From assembly GCF_051433195.1 (NCBI RefSeq), contig NZ_JBHMFT010000007.1, positions 1 through 64,000 on the forward strand: DNA of 64,000 nucleotides, given 5' to 3'. The stretch is from Falsiroseomonas sp051433195 (lineage in GTDB: Bacteria > Pseudomonadota > Alphaproteobacteria > Acetobacterales > Acetobacteraceae). Shown here one piece after another: positions 58,165 through 64,000 of the stretch. How positions within the stretch are numbered: the stretch's first letter is position 1; each line of letters starts with the position of its first letter. The notes beneath the pieces were generated by a model. It saw only the letters and a program-made list of their open reading frames with translations, was not told where the DNA came from and did not search any database. Position numbers and translations under genes: made by a program.

Positions 58165-59994
58165 CATGCGCCGCAGCGCCGCCCGGCTCCCCGACAGCCC
58201 CTCCCCCCGCCCGGCCCGGGCCGGCTTGCGACGCACCTGCAACCGCGCCCCATCCGGCGCCCGCAGCAGTTGCAGGGTGCGGTCGTGGTAGACATCGAGG
58301 CCCGGCCGGTGGCCGATCGAGACCAGCGCGGTGCCCGCCAGTTCCTCCCGGAACAGGCGCATCATGGAATCCTGGTTCTCGTCATCCAGCGCCGCCGTCG
58401 CCTCGTCCAGGAAGACCCAGCGCGGCCGGTGCAGCAGCAGGCGGGCGAAGGCGAGGCGCTGCTGCTCACCCAGCGACAGCACACGGTCCCAGCGTTCCTC
58501 CTCATCCAGCCGCGCCGACAGGTGCGGCAGGGCGCAGCGTTCCAGCGCAGCCATCTGGTCGGCCCCGGGGAAGTCCCTGGGCAGCCCCGGGTAGCACAGC
58601 GCGGCGCGCAGCGTGCCGAGCGGCAGGTAGGGGCGCTGCGGCATGAACATCATGTGGGCGCGCGGCGGGATGCGGATCTGGCCGGCCCCCCAAGGCCACA
58701 GGCCGGCGATGGCACGGAACAGGGTGGATTTGCCGCTGCCGCTCTCGCCCACGATCAGCACGCGCTCCCCGGCCGCGATTTCGACATTGGCGTCCTGGAT
58801 CACCACGTTGCCGTCGGAATGCGCCACCTGGAGGTCACGGAAGACCAGCCGCTCCGGCTCCTCGCCGGCGGGTTGCTCGGCGAGGTCGATCCGCGTCTGG
58901 CCGGCCATGGCCTCCGCCATGTCGAAGGTGTCCTCCAGATCCACCACGCGCTCCACATGGCTGCGCCAGTCGGCAAGCCGTGGAAAATTGTCGACGAACC
59001 AGTTCAGCCCGCGCGTCACCTCGAGGAAGGCGGAGCTGATCTGCATCAGCACGCCGAGCGTGATTGCGCCGGCGAAGTAGCGCGGGCTGGCCACCAGGAT
59101 GGGGATGACGCCGACCGCCATGCCATAGGCGGAGGTCAGCCACATCAGGTTCCGCTCGCGCCCGTACAACTCCTTCATCACCGACACCACGCGACCGAAG
59201 GCGCGCTGCAGCCCGCGATCCTCGTCCGGCTCGCCGCGGATCAGGGCGATGCCCTCGCTGTTCTCCCGCATCCGGATCAGGGCGAAGCGATGGTCGCTCT
59301 CGGCCTCGTTGCGGCGGATGTTGATGGAGACCATCGGCCCGCCGATCACCAGCGTCAGCCCCGAACCCACCAGCGCATACAGCAGCGCCGCCCAGACCAT
59401 GTAGCCGGGGATGTCGAACTCGGTGGCGCCGAAGGCCACGTGCAGCGGCCCCGACAGCGACCACAGGATGCCGAGGAAGGACGCCAGGGTCAGGATCGCA
59501 CTCAGCAGCCCGATGGCCAGGTCCACCGCCATCGCGGTCGCCCAGCGGGTGTTCTCGCTGATCCGCTGGTCGGGGTTGTCCGCCGCCCCCGGCAGGAAGT
59601 TGAGCTGGTAGTGCCGGCCATGCTCCAGCCAGCGATTCTGCAGCCGGTGCACCAGCCAGCGGCGCCAGTTCAGCATCAGCGCCTGGCGTGCCCACAACTG
59701 CGCCACCGCGGCGAACATCGCGAGCACCAGCAGCAGGCTGAACATCCACATCTGGCCGAAGAAGGCCACGCGGTCGCGGTTTTCCAGCGCGTTGAAGAAA
59801 TCCCGGTTCCACAGGTTGAACCGCACCTGCACGCCGATCTGGAACAGCGTCAGCCCGACCACCGCAAGCGTCAGCAGCCAGGCCTGCCGGCGATCCCCGG
59901 GCGAGGTGTAGTAGCCGCGCGCCAGGCGCCAGAAGCGGCGCATCAGGCCCTCCTGCGGCGGCTGGTCCGGGGCCGCAGGGATCTGGTCGGACAT
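58150..59994 (-). CDS. ABC transporter, fused permease-ATPase of the SbmA/BacA (YddA) type
   Basis: A 614-residue half-transporter. The membrane domain has about six helices and the SbmA/BacA-like features NLWNRDFFNALENRDRVAFF, RRWLVHRLQNRWLEHGRHYQ and DNPDQRISENTR. The ATPase domain (about 390-590) has Walker A LIVGESGSGKSTLFRAIAGL, signature LSLGEQQRLAFARLLL and Walker B WVFLDEATAALDDENQ. Relatives include E. coli YddA and mycobacterial BacA-like transporters of hydrophilic compounds, including cobalamin; a substrate cannot be assigned here. It lies six bases after the secreted-protein gene, as third gene of a DUF1328-led operon. Its 3' end carries the 24-bp tandem duplication. Confidence 0.93.
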   Translation of the reverse strand: MSDQIPAAPDQPPQEGLMRRFWRLARGYYTSPGDRRQAWLLTLAVVGLTLFQIGVQVRFNLWNRDFFNALENRDRVAFFGQMWMFSLLLVLAMFAAVAQLWARQALMLNWRRWLVHRLQNRWLEHGRHYQLNFLPGAADNPDQRISENTRWATAMAVDLAIGLLSAILTLASFLGILWSLSGPLHVAFGATEFDIPGYMVWAALLYALVGSGLTLVIGGPMVSINIRRNEAESDHRFALIRMRENSEGIALIRGEPDEDRGLQRAFGRVVSVMKELYGRERNLMWLTSAYGMAVGVIPILVASPRYFAGAITLGVLMQISSAFLEVTRGLNWFVDNFPRLADWRSHVERVVDLEDTFDMAEAMAGQTRIDLAEQPAGEEPERLVFRDLQVAHSDGNVVIQDANVEIAAGERVLIVGESGSGKSTLFRAIAGLWPWGAGQIRIPPRAHMMFMPQRPYLPLGTLRAALCYPGLPRDFPGADQMAALERCALPHLSARLDEEERWDRVLSLGEQQRLAFARLLLHRPRWVFLDEATAALDDENQDSMMRLFREELAGTALVSIGHRPGLDVYHDRTLQLLRAPDGARLQVRRKPARAGRGEGLSGSRAALRRMLRRS

Positions 59995-60000
59995 GGTGCC

Positions 60001-60666
60001 TCAGCGTGGTCCGGATGTGGTGGGGGAAGGCACCGGGCGCAGCGCGTCGGGCTGTTCGCCCAGCCGGTCCGCCACCAGGGCGCGCCCGGCCTCGCCCTCG
60101 AAGCCGCGGCCCTCCGCGGCGAGGCGTGCGCCGGGGCGCAGGAGGGCCGCGAACGGCTCGGCGCCGCCGGGCGGCAGGATCACCACCGTGCCATCCTCCA
60201 GCACGGCGCCGGCCAACTGGCCCTGTGGCGCGAAATAGGGGGACCGGACCGCGCCGGACGCCGAGATACGGGCCGCATCCGGGCGCGCGGCGCCGCCGAG
60301 GCGCCAGTAGAAGCGGTCCACCACGCCCGGCGTCGCATCCGGCGCCGCGGCGAAGGCCAGCATCGTGATGACCGGCGCCTGGCGGGCGCGGATGCCCCAG
60401 ACCACCAGGGTCCGGCCGGGCGGGGCGGCGTCCCGCACCGCATCCGCGATGTCGGGTGGGAACACCACCTGCGGCCCCTGGCGGAACAGCAGGGCGTCGG
60501 TCTCCCCGGCCGGATTCACCAGGTAGCGCTCGACCGTGCCGGTGAAGGTCGGCAGCTGGGTCGGGTCGAACCAGAAGCTGGCCTGCGGCGGCGCGGCCGG
60601 CGGGGTCTGCGCCGCAGCCCCGACGGAGAGCGCCAGCATCAGGACCCAGATTGCCGCGCCCCGCAT
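60001..60666 (-). CDS. Uncharacterised exported protein
   Basis: Function not recognised. The 221-residue product has a signal peptide (MRGAAIWVLMLALSVGAAAQ, cleavage after GAAAQ or nearby). The mature part is proline- and glycine-rich and probably beta-stranded: FWFDPTQLPTFTGTVERYLV, LLFRQGPQVVFPPDIADAV and YFAPQGQLAGAVLEDGTVVI. The middle of the protein resembles small periplasmic domains that bind nucleic acid or sugars (OB-like), but this is only an impression. It sits four bases after the DUF1328 gene and six bases before the ABC transporter, so it is probably a partner of that transporter. Confidence 0.75.
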   Translation of the reverse strand: MRGAAIWVLMLALSVGAAAQTPPAAPPQASFWFDPTQLPTFTGTVERYLVNPAGETDALLFRQGPQVVFPPDIADAVRDAAPPGRTLVVWGIRARQAPVITMLAFAAAPDATPGVVDRFYWRLGGAARPDAARISASGAVRSPYFAPQGQLAGAVLEDGTVVILPPGGAEPFAALLRPGARLAAEGRGFEGEAGRALVADRLGEQPDALRPVPSPTTSGPR

Positions 60667-60670
60667 CGGC

Positions 60671-60835
60671 TCAGCCCCTGCGGAAGGCCCCGAAGATCAG
60701 GCTCAGCAGGAACAGCACGATGAAGATGATGAACAGGATCTGCGCGATGCCGGCGGAGGCCGAGGCGATGCCGCCGAAGCCGAACAGGCCGGCGACCAGC
60801 GCGACCACGAGAAAAACCAGCGCCCAGTACAACAT
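60671..60835 (-). CDS. DUF1328 small membrane protein
   Basis: A 54-residue protein with two membrane helices: MLYWALVFLVVALVAGLFGF, then GGIASASAGIAQILFIIFIV and a C-terminal FGAFRRG. The sequence fits the DUF1328/YtjA family, small membrane proteins often linked to stress responses. ATG at 60835 with GGAG six bases upstream. It is the first gene of an operon with the exported protein and the ABC transporter and has an exact EcfG-type promoter upstream. Too short to be found by length alone. Confidence 0.92.
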   Translation of the reverse strand: MLYWALVFLVVALVAGLFGFGGIASASAGIAQILFIIFIVLFLLSLIFGAFRRG

Positions 60836-60866
60836 GACGATCTCCGGCAGGTGACGATGCCGGAAG

Positions 60867-60891
60867 AACGCCGGCCTGCCGGGGTGGTTCC
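60867..60891 (-). promoter_or_regulatory. EcfG-type general stress promoter
   Basis: On the minus strand GGAAC (60891-60887), a 16-base spacer and CGTT (60870-60867) match the consensus for EcfG-controlled promoters exactly. The -10 lies 32 bases before the DUF1328 start. It should drive DUF1328, the exported protein and the ABC transporter. The neighbouring genes on the other side encode the regulators themselves (PhyR, two ECF factors, NepR). Confidence 0.85.
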
Positions 60892-60938
60892 GGTCCCGAT
60901 GCGAAATGGCAACGCTGCCCTCTCGCCCGGGCCGGTCG

Positions 60939-61691
60939 CTACACCGTGTCCAGGTGCACGCCGCGGGACACCGCCTGGTAGGTGGCGATCGCCAGCGTCG
61001 TTGGCTCGAACGGCTTGGTGATGATGAAGGCCGGCTCCAGGTCCTGCCCGGTCAGCAGCCGCTCCGGATAGGCCGTTACGAAGATCACCGGCGCCTGGTG
61101 GTGCTTGAGGATGCGCGCCACGGCGGAGGTGCCATCGCCGCCGGCGCCGAGGTTCACATCCGCAAGCACCAGGCTCGGCCGCTCCGCCTCCGCGATCGCC
61201 ACCGCCTCGTCCTCGGTGGAGGCGATGCCCACCACCTCGTGCCCCGCCGCCTCGACCAGCTGTTGCAGGTCGAGCGCGATGATCGGCTCGTCCTCGATGA
61301 TCAGCACGCGGGCCACGGCGCCGGCGCGCAGGCGGCTGCGGGCGGCCTCGATGTGGCGGGTCGCCTCCTCCACCGGCAGGCCCAGGACCAGCGCGGCGTG
61401 CTGGGTGTCCAATTCCTCGAGCGAAGTCAGCAGCAGCAGCATCCGTCCGGGGCGGCCGATGCCCGGTGAAGGCGCCTCCGGCGTCTCGCCGGCCATGCGG
61501 CAGATCGCCGCATACAGCGCGGTGCGGGCGACCAGCGGCCCCTCCCGCGCGCCGTCGACGGTCGGCACCCCGGCCCGCAGAGCCTGGCCGACCAGCCCGT
61601 CACCCTCCGCCTGGGAACCGGTAAGGGCCCGCGCGAAGCGGCGCGCATAGGGCAAGGCCCCGATCAGCGCGGCGCGGTCGATCTCGCTCAT
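60939..61691 (-). CDS. phyR: General stress response regulator PhyR
   Basis: A 250-residue response regulator with an N-terminal sigma-like domain (ARRFARALTGSQAEGDGLVG, and LPVEEATRHIEAARSRLRAG near residue 106-125) and a C-terminal receiver (LIIEDEPIIALDLQQLVEAA). The phospho-acceptor is Asp178 (LVLADVNLG) and the conserved lysine is Lys226 (ITKPFEP). When phosphorylated, the sigma-like domain sequesters NepR and frees EcfG. Start ATG at 61691. Divergent from the first ECF sigma factor across 57 bp. This domain order is unique to PhyR proteins. Confidence 0.95.
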   Translation of the reverse strand: MSEIDRAALIGALPYARRFARALTGSQAEGDGLVGQALRAGVPTVDGAREGPLVARTALYAAICRMAGETPEAPSPGIGRPGRMLLLLTSLEELDTQHAALVLGLPVEEATRHIEAARSRLRAGAVARVLIIEDEPIIALDLQQLVEAAGHEVVGIASTEDEAVAIAEAERPSLVLADVNLGAGGDGTSAVARILKHHQAPVIFVTAYPERLLTGQDLEPAFIITKPFEPTTLAIATYQAVSRGVHLDTV

Positions 61692-61748
61692 CGCCTTTTC
61701 ATCTCCTGAATGAGCGGCGCGCGCTGCCGCTGGGCTCACAGGCTTGAT

Positions 61749-62291
61749 ATGCAGGGTCCCGTGGATGAACAAGACAAGCCCGGCGCCCAGCGCGCCGTGA
61801 TCGCGCAGTTGTTGCCGGAACTGCGCGCCGCAGCCCGCATGCTCGCGCGATCGAGAGCCGAAGCCGACGATCTGGTGCAGGAAACCGTGCTTAGGATGCT
61901 GCGGGGGCTGCCCGGCTTCGTGGCGCCGCCGGAATTGGCGCATGACCCGCAGGCGGCGCTGCGGCCCTGGGGGCTCACCGTCCTGCGCAACACCTTCCGG
62001 GAGGGCTGGCGTCGCGCGCGGCGGGAACGCGACCACCTGGAGGCGAACCCGCCGGAGGAGGAAGCGCCGCGGCAGACCGACCAGGAAAGCGCGCATGAGG
62101 TGCGTGACCTCGCCCGCGCCGTCTCTCGCCTGCCGCCTTCGATGCGGGAGGCGTTGATGCTGGTCTGCGCCCGCGGGCTGAGCCATGAGGCGGCGGCGCA
62201 GATCTGCGGCGTGCCGGTGGGCACCATGAAGGCCCGGGTCTCGCGTGCGCGCCGGGCGCTTGCGAACGCTCTCGCTCCTGTGAACGCCTGA
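61749..62291 (+). CDS. ECF sigma factor, EcfG-like (first copy)
   Basis: A 180-residue ECF sigma factor. Region 2: ARMLARSRAEADDLVQETVL and AALRPWGLTVLRNTFREGWR; region 4: LPPSMREALMLVCARGLSHE and GVPVGTMKARVSRARRALA. Relative to EcfG it has a longer linker in region 2 (PGFVAPPELAHDPQA). The start is uncertain; ATG at 61749 is chosen over the upstream ATG at 61710, whose extra residues look non-coding. It lies between phyR and the second ECF gene; it may be the EcfG paralogue that many Alphaproteobacteria carry. Distance to ecf2 is 65 bp. Confidence 0.88.
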   Translation: MQGPVDEQDKPGAQRAVIAQLLPELRAAARMLARSRAEADDLVQETVLRMLRGLPGFVAPPELAHDPQAALRPWGLTVLRNTFREGWRRARRERDHLEANPPEEEAPRQTDQESAHEVRDLARAVSRLPPSMREALMLVCARGLSHEAAAQICGVPVGTMKARVSRARRALANALAPVNA

Positions 62292-62356
62292 CGTCTTCCC
62301 GGTGCAACCCTGCCTGCTGCCCGTTCATTCAGTCTGCATCGAGCATGGAGCGGACA

Positions 62357-62974
62357 ATGCCCAACGAGTTCCACGGCCAGGTCATCGCACTTCTCCCCCG
62401 CCTGCGCGTCCAGGCGCTTGCCCTGACCCGCAACCGCGCGGCGGCTGACGACCTGGTCCAGGACGCCGTGGCCAATGCCCTGGCCGCGCAGAACAGCTTC
62501 ACCCCCGGCACCAACTTCGCCGCCTGGATGCACCGCATCCTGCGCAACCGCTTCATCAGCACGCTGCGCAAGCAGCGCGAGACGACGGATATCGAGGATG
62601 TGCCGGCAGGCGCCTTCGCCGTCAGCGCCACGCATGAGGACCGCCTGATCCTGAAGGAATTGGGCAACGCCGTGAACCGCCTGCCCGCCGACCAGCGCGA
62701 GGCGCTGTTCATGGTGGTGCTGCAGGGCATGTCGTATGAGGATGTGGCGGAGGCGACCGGCTGCGCCGTCGGCACCGCGAAAAGCCGCGTCTTCCGGGCC
62801 CGCCGCCAGTTGCAGACCTGGCTGGCCGGGGAGGAATCCGCCGAGGCGACCACGGCCGAGGGCCGCGCCGCGCAGTTGCCGGGTGAGCCCGGTGGCCGGG
62901 TGGCGGGACGCAGCGTCGCCTCCGGCCGGACACGGACGATCTCGGGGGTTGGCGAACATCATCTACTGTCTTAA
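62357..62974 (+). CDS. ECF sigma factor, EcfG-like (second copy)
   Basis: A 205-residue ECF sigma factor of the EcfG type. Region 2: ALTRNRAAADDLVQDAVANA, SFTPGTNFAAWMHRILRNRF; region 4: LPADQREALFMVVLQGMSYE and GCAVGTAKSRVFRARRQL. The PGTNFAAWMHRILRN block is characteristic of the EcfG group, so this is the better candidate for the main general-stress sigma factor. ATG at 62357 has GGAG six bases upstream; an ATG four codons earlier lacks one. The C-terminal tail (about 35 residues after region 4) is unusually long and glycine/arginine-rich. NepR follows 56 bp downstream. Confidence 0.9.
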   Translation: MPNEFHGQVIALLPRLRVQALALTRNRAAADDLVQDAVANALAAQNSFTPGTNFAAWMHRILRNRFISTLRKQRETTDIEDVPAGAFAVSATHEDRLILKELGNAVNRLPADQREALFMVVLQGMSYEDVAEATGCAVGTAKSRVFRARRQLQTWLAGEESAEATTAEGRAAQLPGEPGGRVAGRSVASGRTRTISGVGEHHLLS

Positions 62975-63030
62975 GTCGAAATGTCCGCGCCACTTCCCAC
63001 ATCCTGGACGGGAGGTCCGCGGCATCGGCA

Positions 63031-63249
63031 ATGGACATGGACAGCAGCGACCGCAGCAAGCCACCGCAACCCCCGGGCGGGCCTACCTCGAAAGCTCGTA
63101 GGCCCAAGGGCAATGGCGTGACCGGGGACGCCTTCGATCTCTGGCTGCAGCGCGGGCTGCACCAGCTTTACGACGACGTCGCCTCCGAGCCGATCCCGGA
63201 TGCGCTGCTGCGCCTGATCGAGGATGACCGGTCCCGCAAGGACAAGTGA
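63031..63249 (+). CDS. nepR: Anti-sigma factor NepR
   Basis: A 72-residue protein matching the NepR family. After a disordered basic N-terminus, the two conserved helices appear: FDLWLQRGLHQLYDDVASEP and IPDALLRLIEDDRSRK. NepR holds EcfG inactive until phosphorylated PhyR binds it. The ATG at 63031 is used; an ATG two codons later is equally possible and no close ribosome binding site is visible (GGGAGG is 17 bases away). Its presence between the sigma factor and a sensor kinase makes the locus complete. Confidence 0.92.
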   Translation: MDMDSSDRSKPPQPPGGPTSKARRPKGNGVTGDAFDLWLQRGLHQLYDDVASEPIPDALLRLIEDDRSRKDK

Positions 63250-63306
63250 TCCGGCGCCTGCCGGCTGGCCTGCATGGTGACGTAGCCACCGCGGCACCAT
63301 GAAAGC

Positions 63307-64000
63307 ATGAGGGCCAGCAGTGCCGAGATGAACAGCAGCCGCGTGATGAATCGGCTCCGGACCCTTCCGCGACCCCAGGCCAGCCTGCGAGGCCGGTTGC
63401 TGTGCCTGCTGCTGATCGCCGCCTTTCCGGTGGTGCTCCTGGTACTGGCGGGCACCTATTCCAGCTACCAGGCGGCCCTGCGGCAGGCCAGGCTCGACCT
63501 CATCCTGGAACGCGACCTCGCCGTGGCCCTGGTCTCCGGCCGGCTCATGGCTGCCGATGCGACTTTACGCACCCTGGCCGCCACCTGGCCCGCCGGGTGG
63601 GATGGCTGCGGCGAAAGACTGGCCGCGGCGGCGCCGGACGGCGTGGAACTGGACGCCGGCTGCAATGATGCTGCCCTGGCCGGCGCTGCGCCCGTGCCGG
63701 CTTCAGGCACGGGTCCGCAGCTTCTCGTTTCCTCCGGCGGCGCCATCACCCTCAGGCGGGTGGTTCCAGCCGATCGCCGGGTCATCACAGCCAGGGTCGT
63801 GCCGCCGGCCCTGCCGGCTGGGTTGCTTGCCTGGCTCGTGGATGCGCAGAACCGGTCCTGGCCGATCGGCACGCAGGCGCCACGACTGAACGAAGCGCCT
63901 CCGGCGGCCGGCCTGGACGCCGCGACCACCACCGCCGCGGATGGAAGGTCGCTGATAGCGGCCCGCGGCATGCTCTCGGACCAGGCCTTCCTGGTCGTGG
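63307..64000 (+). CDS. Membrane sensor protein, probable histidine kinase (cut by window end)
   Basis: Open from ATG 63307 to the last base without a stop; at least 231 residues. A membrane helix (RLLCLLLIAAFPVVLLVLAG, about residues 30-49) follows a basic N-terminus, and a periplasmic sensing domain of about 180 residues follows (RQARLDLILERDLAVALVSG, then TTAADGRSLIAARGMLSDQA). Kinase motifs are beyond the window, so the call rests on position: general-stress loci commonly carry an HWE-type kinase next to nepR. Later ATG codons (63328, 63346) are possible starts. Confidence 0.75.
   Translation, partial: MRASSAEMNSSRVMNRLRTLPRPQASLRGRLLCLLLIAAFPVVLLVLAGTYSSYQAALRQARLDLILERDLAVALVSGRLMAADATLRTLAATWPAGWDGCGERLAAAAPDGVELDAGCNDAALAGAAPVPASGTGPQLLVSSGGAITLRRVVPADRRVITARVVPPALPAGLLAWLVDAQNRSWPIGTQAPRLNEAPPAAGLDAATTTAADGRSLIAARGMLSDQAFLVV

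Noticed and set aside
62303..62316. EcfG-like promoter in front of the second ECF sigma gene (GCAAC ... CGTT)
   Set aside because: The spacer is only about 13 bases, too short for this promoter class, and the -35 has a mismatch.

Overview
The window is high-GC (about 70%), densely packed DNA from an aerobic alphaproteobacterium. The best fit is an Acetobacteraceae-type genome such as Roseomonas. The reasons are the PhyR/NepR/EcfG general stress response locus, which is confined to Alphaproteobacteria, the aerobic (CobG/CobN) cobalamin route, the mreBCD-mrdA-rodA elongation cluster and the gene style (many GTG starts and 4-bp ATGA/GTGA overlaps). The genus is an inference; no rRNA gene is present.

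Layout. 1-2142: two uncharacterised genes and about 0.7 kb without a convincing gene, lying 3' of a tRNA-Glu. 2199-5028: a compact minus-strand operon for a polyketide-derived product (type III PKS, methyltransferase, FAD oxidoreductase). 5367-11713: an RpoD-family sigma factor, the protein AMPylase SelO, two membrane proteins and a CtaG-type oxidase assembly factor. 11746-15974: an RND efflux pump with its membrane fusion protein. 16084-26194: an eight-gene minus-strand operon made of a peptide/opine-type ABC importer with two duplicated binding proteins, bracketed by two alkaline-phosphatase-superfamily hydrolases. 26394-28630: two translationally coupled genes of unknown function.

28779-50797 is a nearly complete cobalamin locus of 23 genes: corrin ring building (cobA, I, G, J, M, cbiD, K, L, H, cobE), amidation (cobB, cobQ), cobalt insertion (cobN, with cobW and a DUF1636 protein), adenosylation (cobO), the aminopropanol arm (cobC, cobD) and lower-ligand assembly (bluB, cobT, cobS, cobU and a ribazole-phosphatase-like gene). 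A clear cobalamin riboswitch lies ahead of the DUF1636-cobW-cobN-cobG-cobH-cobI-cobJ run. cbiD takes the place of cobF. The small cobaltochelatase subunits and a cobR gene are not in the window.

50798-51701 is an AT-richer scar holding a frameshifted gene fragment, a 79-residue hypothetical and short direct repeats next to a tRNA-Lys. 51798-57489 is the rod-shape operon (mreB, mreC, mreD, mrdA, rodA). 57743-64000 is a stress-response district: a glycine-zipper lipoprotein, an SbmA/BacA-like ABC exporter/importer operon, PhyR, two ECF sigma factors, NepR and the start of a sensor kinase. I can read EcfG-type promoters (GGAAC-N16-CGTT, one exact and one with a single mismatch) in front of the DUF1328-ABC operon and the lipoprotein gene, which ties these genes to the PhyR-NepR-EcfG switch encoded beside them.

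Most of the very long antisense reading frames in this window are GC-rich shadows of these genes and are not listed.
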